Program-made: the position numbers and the translations under genes
Shown here: positions 27,294 to 35,157 of the stretch, in pieces
Position numbering within the stretch: position 1 is the stretch's first letter
Layout: every line of letters starts with the position of its first letter
NCBI GenBank assembly: GCA_025934375.1
Contig: JAICYD010000001.1
Span: 178,011 to 242,010 of the forward strand
Length of the DNA stretch: 64,000 bases
Source of the DNA: Streptosporangiaceae bacterium
GTDB lineage: Bacteria; Actinomycetota; Actinomycetes; Streptosporangiales; Streptosporangiaceae
Direction of reading: 5' to 3'
The notes under the pieces: model-generated
Seen by the model: the letters and a program-made list of their open reading frames with translations, nothing else
Told to the model about the DNA's origin: nothing
Databases searched by the model: none

Positions 27294-28201
27294 GCCCTGG
27301 CGCGCTCATCGCCGGCGCGATTGCCGGCGCCGGCCTGTTCTTCCTGGTCTTCGCGCTCATCCCGCGCAAGGTCAGCCTGACCCGGCGGCTGGCCGCCTAC
27401 GACGGCCAGCGCTCATCGGCGTTCCTGCCCCGGTACGCCAGCGTCATCCGCAGCCGGGACAGCGCGCTCAGCCGTCGGCTGGGCACCGCGCTGGCCACTT
27501 TCTGCGCCGAGCAGGGCTGGGAGTTCCCCTCACTGCGGGCCAACCTCGCCCTCGCCGACAAGTCCCTGGAGGGCTTCCTGGCCACCAAGGTGCTGCTCGG
27601 GGTGCTCGGCTTCCTGCTGGGGCCGGTGGTCCTCGTCGTCGCGGCGGTGGCGGGCATGCACCTCTCGGTCGCCATCCCCGTCTGGCTGGGGCTGATCATC
27701 GGCGTGATCTTCTTCCTGCTGCCCGACCTGGAGGTCAAGCAGAAGGCGGATCAGCGGCGCAAGGACTTCCGGCACGCGGTTGGCGCCTTCCTCGACCTGG
27801 TCAGCATGAACCTGGCCGGCGGGCGGGGCGTGCCCGAGGCGCTGATGTCGGCCAGCGAGATGGGCGGTGGCTGGTCGATGTCCCGGATCCGGGACGCCCT
27901 CGCCAACGCGCGGATCACCGGGCAGACGCCGTGGCAGGCACTCGGCGGGCTGGCCGAGGAGGTCAAGGTGGACGAGTTGCGGGACCTGTCCACCGCGCTC
28001 AGCCTGGTCGCCGACGACGGCGCGAAGGTCCGCGAGTCGCTGACCGCGCGGGCCGCGAGCCTGCGCCGCCGCCAGCTCACCGACCTGGAGGGCCAGGCGG
28101 GGGAGCGATCGCAGTCGATGCTCGTGGCCCAGATGCTGCTCGTCGCCGGGTTCCTGGTGTTCCTGGCGTACCCGGTCATTCCCGTTCTGACCGGGACATA
28201 G
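27290..28201 (+). CDS. tadC: Tad inner-membrane platform protein TadC
   Basis: 303 aa. Same fold as TadB: N-terminal TM, a central TM pair, F domain with DFRHAVGAFLDLVSMNLAGGRG and a C-terminal TM (MLVAQMLLVAGFLVFLAYPV). ATG overlaps the tadB stop (ATGA). Confidence 0.9.
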   Translation: MSPGALIAGAIAGAGLFFLVFALIPRKVSLTRRLAAYDGQRSSAFLPRYASVIRSRDSALSRRLGTALATFCAEQGWEFPSLRANLALADKSLEGFLATKVLLGVLGFLLGPVVLVVAAVAGMHLSVAIPVWLGLIIGVIFFLLPDLEVKQKADQRRKDFRHAVGAFLDLVSMNLAGGRGVPEALMSASEMGGGWSMSRIRDALANARITGQTPWQALGGLAEEVKVDELRDLSTALSLVADDGAKVRESLTARAASLRRRQLTDLEGQAGERSQSMLVAQMLLVAGFLVFLAYPVIPVLTGT

Positions 28202-28216
28202 TAAGGAGAATCGCAG

Positions 28217-28432
28217 ATGCACTACCAGGCTTGCCACACCTACCTGCGGGCCGTCCTCGGCGCCCGCGCGGCGCGGCTTCGGATCGCGCTGGCCGCCAGG
28301 GACCGCGGCGCCTCGGCCGTCGAACTGGCCGTCATCACCGCCGTGATCTTGGTCATCGCCGTCGCGTTGCTCGCCGTCATTCGCACCTTCGTGACCAACC
28401 AGTCGAACCAGATTCAGCAAACTAACCCATGA
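28217..28432 (+). CDS. flp: Flp-type major pilin
   Basis: 71 aa. A basic leader (~30 residues) ends at RG, followed by ASAVELAVITAVILVIAVAL, with the Glu at +5 after the Gly cleavage site required by prepilin peptidases, then a short C-terminus rich in Gln/Asn. SD AAGGAGA. Likely the shaft subunit of the pilus; mature length ~40 aa is typical. Confidence 0.85.
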   Translation: MHYQACHTYLRAVLGARAARLRIALAARDRGASAVELAVITAVILVIAVALLAVIRTFVTNQSNQIQQTNP

Positions 28433-28453
28433 GGTAGGCAGGCCGCCCCGCTC

Positions 28454-28927
28454 ATGGTCCATCACCTCGCTTCTCTCGGCCGCCGCCTGCGCGCCGCCAG
28501 CCGGTTCGATCGTGGCTCCAGCGCTATCGAGCTGGCCGTGCTCGCGCCCGCGTTCCTCGGCGTGATCATGCTGATCATCCAGTTCGGCCTATGGTTCAAC
28601 GCCCGCCAGGTCGCCTTGGCGTCGGCGCAGGCCGGGGCGCGGGTGGCCCGCGAAGAATACGCCAGCCCCACCCTCAACTGGCAGGCCGACGCGACGGGCA
28701 CGGCACGGAACTACTTCCGCACGCTAGACACGCGCCTGCTCGGCCGGGTTGACGCCACGCCGGCGACCGGAACCGAGGCAGGCACCTTGGAGGTGGGGGT
28801 CACGGTGTCGGGCCCGCTGGGGTACTCGGTGTTCAGCTGGTTCGGCATGAACTGGAACGTCTCCGCGACCGTGACCGGTCCGGTCGAGTGCTTCCATCCG
28901 GCCAACGCGGGCGGAGCCTGCGGATGA
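28454..28927 (+). CDS. tadE: TadE-like minor pseudopilin
   Basis: 157 aa. Leader ends RG, followed by SSAIELAVLAPAFLGVIML, the TadE-type pseudopilin motif with Glu at +5, and one TM helix. The extracellular domain has a pair of C-terminal cysteines (VECFHPANAGGACG). The last codons overlap the next start (ATGA). Confidence 0.85.
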   Translation: MVHHLASLGRRLRAASRFDRGSSAIELAVLAPAFLGVIMLIIQFGLWFNARQVALASAQAGARVAREEYASPTLNWQADATGTARNYFRTLDTRLLGRVDATPATGTEAGTLEVGVTVSGPLGYSVFSWFGMNWNVSATVTGPVECFHPANAGGACG

Positions 28928-29529
28928 GGCCACGGACGCAGAGGCGCCTCAACCGCACAGGCGCGCTGACACGGGGCGCACCCCAGCCAGGCAGGCGAGA
29001 GGCCCAGGGGCAAGCGGTTTGTGCTTGTACCCCCGGGAAGGGGGGCTTCCCCCCTTGGCCGTGGGTTCGACAGGGGGGTCGCCCCCCCGGGGGCAAGGAG
29101 CACGGTTCCATGTCGGTCGAGCTCGCCGTCATCATCCCCGGCCTGATCGCGCTGATGCTGCTCGTCGCGCTGGGCGGCCGCTTCCTAGAAGCCCACGGCG
29201 CGATCGACGGGGCCGCCCGGGACGCGGCCCGCGCCGCCTCCCTCGCCCGCTACCCCGGCCTGGGACAACTGGGCGCTACGTCGCTGGCCGAGCAGGCAGC
29301 CGCGAGCGACCTGTCCAATTGGTGCACGGGAACCAACTTCGGCGTCACCGTGAGCGGCTTCCCCGGACTGGGCCAGCCCGCCCAGACCGGAGACAACGTC
29401 ACGGTGACGGTGACGTGCTCCATCGACACCAGCCCCTTCGGAATCTTCAACCTGGGCACTCGAACCCGGATGACCGGTGTCGCCGTCGCCCCCCTTGACC
29501 CGCTGATGTGCCGGGGGACGGCATGCTGA
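28924..29529 (+). CDS. TadE/TadF-like pseudopilin carrying an inserted palindromic element
   Basis: 201 aa. The pseudopilin motif is SMSVELAVIIPGLIALML, with Glu at +5 after Gly. The leader is abnormally long (~60 residues) because the palindromic element (28976-29095) is read through between the basic start MRPRTQRRLNR and the GSMSVEL motif. If the peptidase still cuts at HG/SMSVE the insert is removed with the leader. An internal ATG at 29110 (MSVEL) would give a leader-less protein. Four cysteines in the periplasmic part. Confidence 0.75.
   Translation: MRPRTQRRLNRTGALTRGAPQPGRREAQGQAVCACTPGKGGFPPWPWVRQGGRPPGGKEHGSMSVELAVIIPGLIALMLLVALGGRFLEAHGAIDGAARDAARAASLARYPGLGQLGATSLAEQAAASDLSNWCTGTNFGVTVSGFPGLGQPAQTGDNVTVTVTCSIDTSPFGIFNLGTRTRMTGVAVAPLDPLMCRGTAC
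28976..29095 (+). repeat. palindromic element, copy 2, in frame inside the pseudopilin leader
   Basis: About 120 bp, homologous to 20074-20204 in reverse complement. Shared blocks: CCCAGCC.GGCAGGCG, GGCCCAGGGGC, and a terminal hairpin GACAGGGGGGTCG followed by a C-run. It codes QPGRREAQG...RQGGRPPG. Length differs from copy 1 by a small multiple of three in the coding part, so both hosts stay in frame. Confidence 0.85.
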
Positions 29530-30011
29530 GCCGCCAGGCCCTCAGCCGCCGTCATCACTGGCACGATGACGAGCGGGGGTCGGTCGCCGTCTTCACCGCC
29601 GTGTTCGCCCTCGCGGTTCTCTTCCTGGTCGCGCTGCTGGTGGACGGCGGCAGCGCGCTGAACGCGCGGGAGCGCGCCGCCGACATCGCCGAGCAGGCGG
29701 CCCGCGCCGCGGCGACCGACCTGAACCTGGCCAGCCTGCGCGGCGCCGCGGGTGCCGTCACCATCGACTGGACGACCGCCTGCGGCGTCGCCCAGCAGGC
29801 GGTTGACGCCTACTCCAAGGGCTTCGACTCGGTGACGAGCGCGCAGATGACCAGCTGCCAGGAGGGTGCGACCCCGCGGACGGCGATCGTCACCGTGCGG
29901 GTGACGACCAGGCCGCTGATCCCGGCGCCCGGGTTCGGCAACGTGATCATGACCGCGACGCAGCAGGCCACGGCCGCCTGCGGCAACGCCGACCAGCAGG
30001 AGGCATGCTGA
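29523..30011 (+). CDS. TadG/TadE-like pilus assembly protein
   Basis: 162 aa. N-terminal basic segment, then DERGSVAVFTAVFALAVLF, a pseudopilin-like helix (no Glu at +5 in the usual place), and a long helix (NARERAADIAEQAARAAA) typical of secretion/pilus proteins of the Rv3654c/TadG-related group. Three cysteines in the extracellular part. Overlaps the upstream gene by 7 bp. Confidence 0.78.
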   Translation: MLSRQALSRRHHWHDDERGSVAVFTAVFALAVLFLVALLVDGGSALNARERAADIAEQAARAAATDLNLASLRGAAGAVTIDWTTACGVAQQAVDAYSKGFDSVTSAQMTSCQEGATPRTAIVTVRVTTRPLIPAPGFGNVIMTATQQATAACGNADQQEAC

Positions 30012-32806
30012 TGGCGCCACCGATCCCCGGCTTGCGCAAGCCCGCTCCGCCCCGGCGCCGGACCACCGGCGACGTCCTGTTCGGCATCCTCGCCGTCATC
30101 GCGCTCGCCGTGCTGACCGCGGGCGTCCCGTTGGCGCTGATAGCGTACTTCGGCTCGCCGGTGCCGCACGGAATCTCGCTGAGCGCGCTCACCACGCAAC
30201 TCGACCTCACCGCCATCCTCAAGATCTTGTCCGTGGTCGTCTGGCTCGCCTGGATCCAGCTCATCTGGTGCGTGGCGGTCGAGATCCGCGCCGCGATTCG
30301 CAACGTCGGCGTCCCCAGCCGCGTTCCGCTGGCTGGCCCTACCCAGTCGCTGGCCAACCGGCTCGTTACCGCCGCGCTGCTGCTGTTCAGTGCCGCCGCC
30401 GCGTTGTCCCCGGCGCTCCCGGCCCACTCCGCCGCGCCGCCCCGGCCCGCGCACAGCATCTCCGTCCAGGCTCAGCTGCCCGGCCAGGCGACCGGCACGG
30501 TGACGCACGACGACGCTCTGCTGCCCGCGCATCACGCAGGCAGCCTCAACGACGTTGGTCACCAGGGCGCCGGCCATCAGGCGGCGACGCAGGGCAAGGT
30601 GTACGTGGTCAAGCCGCCGGCCGGGCGCTACCACGAGTCGCTGTGGGAGATCGCCCACAACCACCTCGGCGACGGGCGCCGTTACCACGAGATCTACGAG
30701 CTCAATAAGGACCACCTCCAGCCGGACGGCACCAAGCTCACCAAGGCGTCGCTGATCCGGCCGGGCTGGGTGCTGCGCATGCCCGGCGACGCCTCCGGAC
30801 CTGGCATCCAGACGGTCGCGCAGCACCTCGGCCACGACCACCAGGCGCCCCGGCCCGTCCAGGAAGACCAGCACCGGGCCAGCCCCGGCGGCGCGGGCAC
30901 GGCCGCCGCGCATCTGATGGCCTCCGTGCAGGAGGCGTCCCGGCAGGTCTGGCCGGCTGAGCTGGCCGCCGCGAGCCTGCTCGCGGCCGGGGTCTTGTCC
31001 GCCTTGGGCCAGCGACGGCGCGAGCGGCTGTGGCAGCGGGCCTTCGGGCGGCGGCTGGCCGCCCCGCAGGGGGACGCGGCGCTAGCCGAGCAGGCGCTGC
31101 GGCTCGGCGCCGACGACCCGGCGACCCAGCTCCTCGACACCAGCCTCCGGTTCCTGTCGCGCTCGCTGGCGGCCAGCCGGAAGGCGCCGCCGACCATCTT
31201 CGCCGCCCACCTGTCGGCCGACGAGCTGGACCTGTGGGTCGCCCCGCCCGACGAGCATCCGCCCGCGCCGTGGACGGCGAGCGATTCCGGCCAGGTCTGG
31301 CGGCTGCCGGCCGCCGCCGCCAGTTCCCTGGACGCGCCCGGCGCCCTCGCCCCCTACCCGGGACTGGTAACGCTCGGCACCAGCGACACCGGCCGGATCA
31401 TGGTGGACCTGGAGGCCGCCCACGGGCTGATCGCCGTGCACGGGCCCCCCGAGGGCGTGCAGGCGGCATTGGCCGCGATAGCGATCGAGCTGGTGACCAG
31501 CCGGTGGTCGGACCGGATGCAGGTGACGCTGGTGGGATTCGGGGAGGGCCTGGAGCTCATCTCCCCCGAGCGCGCCCGGGTGTCGGCGACGCTCGATGCC
31601 GCCCTGGCTGACCTGGAGCACCGGGCGGCGGCGCTGAGCGGCTCGCTGGCCGCCGCCGGCCTGGACTCGGTGCTGACCGGCCGGGCGTTCGGCGGCGATC
31701 CGGAGGCGTGGGCGCCGCACTACCTGATCGTGGGCGTCCCGCCGACCCTGGAGCAGGCGCAGCGGCTGGCCGCGCTCGCCCGTGTCAAGCAGCGGACCGG
31801 GATCGGGATCGTGGTGGCCGGCGAGGTCGCGGGCGCGACCTGGACCTGGGAGCTGACCAGCGAGGGGCGGCTGCGGGCCGGCATCCTCGGCTTCGACGTG
31901 GCGGCTCAGCTGCTGCCGCCGTCGCAGTACGCGGCGGTGGTCGCGCTCTTCGCCGCCGCGCCGGGCGACGCCGGCCCGCCGCTCACCGATCCCGGCGCGG
32001 ACGCCGCCCCGGCCCCGCACCTCGTGCCCGGGGCGAGGTTCCCGGTGGAGGTGGGACTGCTCGGGCCGGTGTCGGTCAGCGCCCTGGGGCCGGTGGACCC
32101 CGACCGGCTGGCACTGTGCACCGAGGTCGTCGCCTACCTGGCCGCGCACCCGGGCGGCGTTCACCCGAACGTCCTGGCCGGGGCCATCTGGCCGCGCGGG
32201 GTCCCCACCGAGGTACGCGACGCCGTGCTGGCCCGGGTGGCCGCGTGGCTGGGAATCGACTCAGCCGGCCAGCCGAACCTGGTCGCCGACTCCAGCGGGC
32301 GGCTCAGCCTGGGCATCGAGGTACGGGTGGACTGGCAGGTCTTCCGCGGCCTCGTCGCCCGGGCGGCCTCCAGCGGGGATGAGGCGGGCTGCCTGGAGCG
32401 CGCGCTCGGCCTGGTGCGCGGCCCGGTCGCCGACGGGCGGGACGCGGCCGGCACGGGAGTAGCGGGGCAGTACGGGTGGCTGGCCACCGATGACTTCACC
32501 TATGAGGTCACCGCGCTGGTCGCCGATACCGCCCACCGGCTCGCCGCCCTGCTGACCGCGTCCGGTGACCCGGAAGGGGCGACGGCGGCCGCGCGCGCCG
32601 GGCTGCGGCTCGCCTTCGATGACGAGGAGCTCTGGCGGGACCTGCTGCGCGCCGCGCACGCCACCGGGCGGGAAGCGGTGCTCCGCGCCGCGGTGGATGA
32701 GGTCAGCGCGCGCACGGCCCTGGATGAAGTGATGCCGCGGATGGCGCCGGAGACGGAGGCGCTCATCAACGAGCTCCTGCCGTCCTGGCGATCATCCGTG
32801 GCCTGA
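30011..32806 (+). CDS. multi-TM protein with LysM and C-terminal BTAD domains
   Basis: 931 aa. Three TM helices lie in the first ~140 residues, followed by a LysM-like domain (~196-258: VYVVKPPAGRYHESLWEIA...RPGWVLRMP), a further TM (~312-330), a large middle region and a C-terminal bacterial transcriptional activator domain (BTAD, ~780-925, tetratricopeptide-like; WQVFRGLVARA, DDEELWRDLLRAAH). A wing-like segment (LCTEVVAYLAAHPGGVHPN) precedes the BTAD. LysM would face the wall and BTAD the cytosol. ATG 30011 is chosen because AGGAGG is 7 nt upstream. The family accompanies actinobacterial Tad loci; function not established. Confidence 0.8.
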   Translation: MAPPIPGLRKPAPPRRRTTGDVLFGILAVIALAVLTAGVPLALIAYFGSPVPHGISLSALTTQLDLTAILKILSVVVWLAWIQLIWCVAVEIRAAIRNVGVPSRVPLAGPTQSLANRLVTAALLLFSAAAALSPALPAHSAAPPRPAHSISVQAQLPGQATGTVTHDDALLPAHHAGSLNDVGHQGAGHQAATQGKVYVVKPPAGRYHESLWEIAHNHLGDGRRYHEIYELNKDHLQPDGTKLTKASLIRPGWVLRMPGDASGPGIQTVAQHLGHDHQAPRPVQEDQHRASPGGAGTAAAHLMASVQEASRQVWPAELAAASLLAAGVLSALGQRRRERLWQRAFGRRLAAPQGDAALAEQALRLGADDPATQLLDTSLRFLSRSLAASRKAPPTIFAAHLSADELDLWVAPPDEHPPAPWTASDSGQVWRLPAAAASSLDAPGALAPYPGLVTLGTSDTGRIMVDLEAAHGLIAVHGPPEGVQAALAAIAIELVTSRWSDRMQVTLVGFGEGLELISPERARVSATLDAALADLEHRAAALSGSLAAAGLDSVLTGRAFGGDPEAWAPHYLIVGVPPTLEQAQRLAALARVKQRTGIGIVVAGEVAGATWTWELTSEGRLRAGILGFDVAAQLLPPSQYAAVVALFAAAPGDAGPPLTDPGADAAPAPHLVPGARFPVEVGLLGPVSVSALGPVDPDRLALCTEVVAYLAAHPGGVHPNVLAGAIWPRGVPTEVRDAVLARVAAWLGIDSAGQPNLVADSSGRLSLGIEVRVDWQVFRGLVARAASSGDEAGCLERALGLVRGPVADGRDAAGTGVAGQYGWLATDDFTYEVTALVADTAHRLAALLTASGDPEGATAAARAGLRLAFDDEELWRDLLRAAHATGREAVLRAAVDEVSARTALDEVMPRMAPETEALINELLPSWRSSVA

Positions 32807-32830
32807 ATCGGGAACGGAGGAAGTCGTTTC

Positions 32831-33487
32831 ATGCGACGAATGTGGGTGCTGGCGGGCTTCCTGGCCCTGGCCACCGTTGCCTGCAGCAGCGGGTCGAGCA
32901 GCAGCAATGACCCGAACGGGACGCTGCCCACGGCGAGCGGGCCGGCGACGACGGCCGCGGCCAGCCAATCGGCCGTCACCTCGAAGCTCGGCTACGTCAT
33001 GCCGCCGTTCGGCAAGAACGTGAGTGTTCAGATGACATCGTGGATTCCGGGTGACGCTGAGCAGGCACGCGCCGTGACCGCGGACAAGAACTACGAGCTG
33101 GCCTTCCTGTATGCCGAGTACAAGGGCGGCCAGGACCAGCAGTGGACCAGGTACGCCACTCCGGTGATGCAGCGGGAGATCATGTCGGTGCTGGCCGGCC
33201 GGGATGTCACGACCGAGTCCTTCACTGGGACGATCCGGTACTTCAAGATGAGGGTCATTCCGGACCCGACCGTGGCGGGCCGGCTTGACGTGTCCAGCTG
33301 TTTCGACAACGCCAAGTCATCTAATACCAGCCTCAAGACCGGTGCCGCACTGCCCGACACCGGGAACGCCAACCAGCATTACGTGCGGATCACCGACCAG
33401 CTGGCCAAGAGTGCGACGGGCGAGTGGCAGGTCGCCGCCACCCTGGCGCCGGTGTACTACCCCCAGGCGAAGGAGTGCAAGCAATGA
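32831..33487 (+). CDS. lipoprotein of the Tad locus
   Basis: 218 aa. Signal peptide with lipobox ATVAC (Cys ~19), a Ser/Thr linker, then a globular domain without a recognised family. SD GGAGG about 10 nt upstream. The 3' end overlaps the next gene by 4 bp. As part of the pilus operon it may anchor or cap the pilus at the cell surface (inference). Confidence 0.78.
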   Translation: MRRMWVLAGFLALATVACSSGSSSSNDPNGTLPTASGPATTAAASQSAVTSKLGYVMPPFGKNVSVQMTSWIPGDAEQARAVTADKNYELAFLYAEYKGGQDQQWTRYATPVMQREIMSVLAGRDVTTESFTGTIRYFKMRVIPDPTVAGRLDVSSCFDNAKSSNTSLKTGAALPDTGNANQHYVRITDQLAKSATGEWQVAATLAPVYYPQAKECKQ

Positions 33488-34599
33488 CCACCAGTCGGCG
33501 ACCGCTGGGTGCCCCGCCTAGAGCGCGCGCCCTCCTAGCGTCCGGCGCCGCGCTGACCGCCATCCTCACCGCGTCGGCGCTCTTGGCCCAGCCGGCCAGC
33601 GCGGCCAACGGGCCGCCGGTCACCGGATGCGACACCAACTCCAGCTGCGGGATCCAGATCGACAAGATGGTCACCTACGGCGGGAACCACACCCAGGGCC
33701 TCACCCACACCGTGTCGGGCCTCGCCGAGCCGCCCTGCCTTTGGGTGCCCGAGGGCGACGCGCACGCCGGCAGCCAGTACGTCATCAACTACGAGATGGG
33801 CGCGGACCCAGGGGCGGGCGCCGCCTTTAACCAGCACGAGACCTACCTGCAGGCCCAGCAGTTGCTCGCCACCAACCCGACGCCGCCGGGGGAGTGGTAC
33901 TTCCTGCCGGTCAACCCGAACGCGGCCGCAGCCGCGCAGCTGGAGTGCTACAAGCTGCCGCTGTTCTTCTTCGCCCCGCCAGGGACACCGCTGCCCGGCG
34001 TGTACATCCCGCCGGAGACCCTCGGCCAGCTCGCCTACGCCCACCTGGACATCCCCGGCTTCGGGAACCCCATCCTCAACCCGGTCGGGACCAGCGACGC
34101 CAACCTGCCGACGACCGTTCAGGTTCCCGTCAACAACCCGGGGGCCGGGACGCTCGGCTTCACTGGTGACGGGCGGCCCTACGTTGCGGTCACCGCCTCC
34201 ATCCAGGGCGGCGCGGTCAGCGCGACCGTGTGGGCGGTCGCGCAACACCTGAACATCAACCCGGGGACCGCCGCCGCGCGCACGTTTGACGCTGATTCGT
34301 GCAGTCAGGTACCCGGCGGGGGCCAGATGCTCGGATCGCGGTACGCGACTGGCCAGCTGGCGACGATCGGCGTCAACGGCACCGTGGACTGCGGGGTGAC
34401 CTATGCGGCACCCGGAACGTTCGCGCTGACCGGGAGCATCGGGTGGACCGCGTGCTGGAGGTCAACCCCCGGAGCGGTGGAGCCGCCTAGCGGGCCGCCG
34501 GGAGACTGCCAGCCGAACATCCAGGGCGCGGACGCGCTCGCCGACAGCACCTTCGGCCCCGTTGCCGTCAACGTCAGGGAGATCCAGACGCAGGGCTGA
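33484..34599 (+). CDS. secreted protein of the Tad locus, unknown function
   Basis: 371 aa. Sec signal peptide (basic start, hydrophobic core AALTAILTASALLAQPASA). The mature part is rich in Gly/Pro/Asn with eight or more cysteines (CDTNSSCG, PPCLW, LECY, DSCSQ, VDCG, WTACW, GDCQ), which fits a disulphide-stabilised beta protein. No family recognised. Start at ATG 33484, coupled to the lipoprotein stop. Last gene of the operon; candidate adhesin or pilus-associated surface protein. Confidence 0.75.
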   Translation: MTTSRRPLGAPPRARALLASGAALTAILTASALLAQPASAANGPPVTGCDTNSSCGIQIDKMVTYGGNHTQGLTHTVSGLAEPPCLWVPEGDAHAGSQYVINYEMGADPGAGAAFNQHETYLQAQQLLATNPTPPGEWYFLPVNPNAAAAAQLECYKLPLFFFAPPGTPLPGVYIPPETLGQLAYAHLDIPGFGNPILNPVGTSDANLPTTVQVPVNNPGAGTLGFTGDGRPYVAVTASIQGGAVSATVWAVAQHLNINPGTAAARTFDADSCSQVPGGGQMLGSRYATGQLATIGVNGTVDCGVTYAAPGTFALTGSIGWTACWRSTPGAVEPPSGPPGDCQPNIQGADALADSTFGPVAVNVREIQTQG

Positions 34600-34607
34600 C
34601 CGCCTAG

Positions 34608-34976
34608 TCAGAGCTTCTCGGTGAACGTCTCCCCGCGCAGGGCCCGTTCGATCAGCTCGGCCGCCCGGGCGGCGGCCGCCAGCCGGCGTCCCTCGGTCCG
34701 GTAGGCGTCGAGCACGGCGTCGACGGCGTGCGGCGGCAGCGCCTCGCCCAGCTCGGTGCGCGCGCTGCGGTAGCCCTGCCGGGCGCCCTCGACGCAGGCG
34801 GCGGTGTGATGGCGGGCCATGGCGGCCAGGGCTACCGGATGCCGGCGAAGCACGCCGTGCAGCCGGTAGTCGGGCGGGACGACGTCGAGCAGCCAGGCGA
34901 TGGCGGTCGCCTCGAACTCGGCGCTCCCCGGCGGGTGGACCCCGGCCGGCCATCCCGGGGGCATGTACGCGGCCAT
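34608..34976 (-). CDS. small hypothetical protein
   Basis: 122 aa, helical, Ala/Arg-rich, no membrane segment. It begins MAAYMPPGWPAGVHPPG, which reads like a Pro-rich capping strand; core YRLHGVLRRHPVALAAMARHH. No function recognised. Convergent with the Tad operon, leaving only 8 bp between stops. Confidence 0.65.
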   Translation of the reverse strand: MAAYMPPGWPAGVHPPGSAEFEATAIAWLLDVVPPDYRLHGVLRRHPVALAAMARHHTAACVEGARQGYRSARTELGEALPPHAVDAVLDAYRTEGRRLAAAARAAELIERALRGETFTEKL

Positions 34977-34982
34977 GCCCGG

Positions 34983-34988
34983 ATCATA
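34983..34988 (-). promoter_or_regulatory. -10 element (TATGAT), leaderless, for the 34976 gene
   Basis: On the minus strand TATGAT ends 6 nt before the ATG at 34976, no SD; the best -10 match of the leaderless set. Confidence 0.5.
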
Positions 34989-35105
34989 TCAGCAGGTCGA
35001 ATGGGCGTTCGAGATGAGCTCGGTAGCTTGGCCGGGCAAATGCGCCAAAGCGGACCGGCTGGTACGGCAAGAGCCTTCCCCGCCATGTTTGGTAACTCCC
35101 TGTCT

Positions 35106-35134
35106 TTGACATAATACGAATTGTTAAATTAACT
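35106..35134 (+). promoter_or_regulatory. promoter of the REC-PIG-L operon
   Basis: TTGACA at 35106-35111, 17-nt spacer, TTAACT at 35129-35134, in an AT-rich pocket. A short leader with SD GGGAGGG precedes the ATG at 35158. Confidence 0.5.
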
Positions 35135-35157
35135 GGTGGTCGTGGGGGGGAGGGTTC

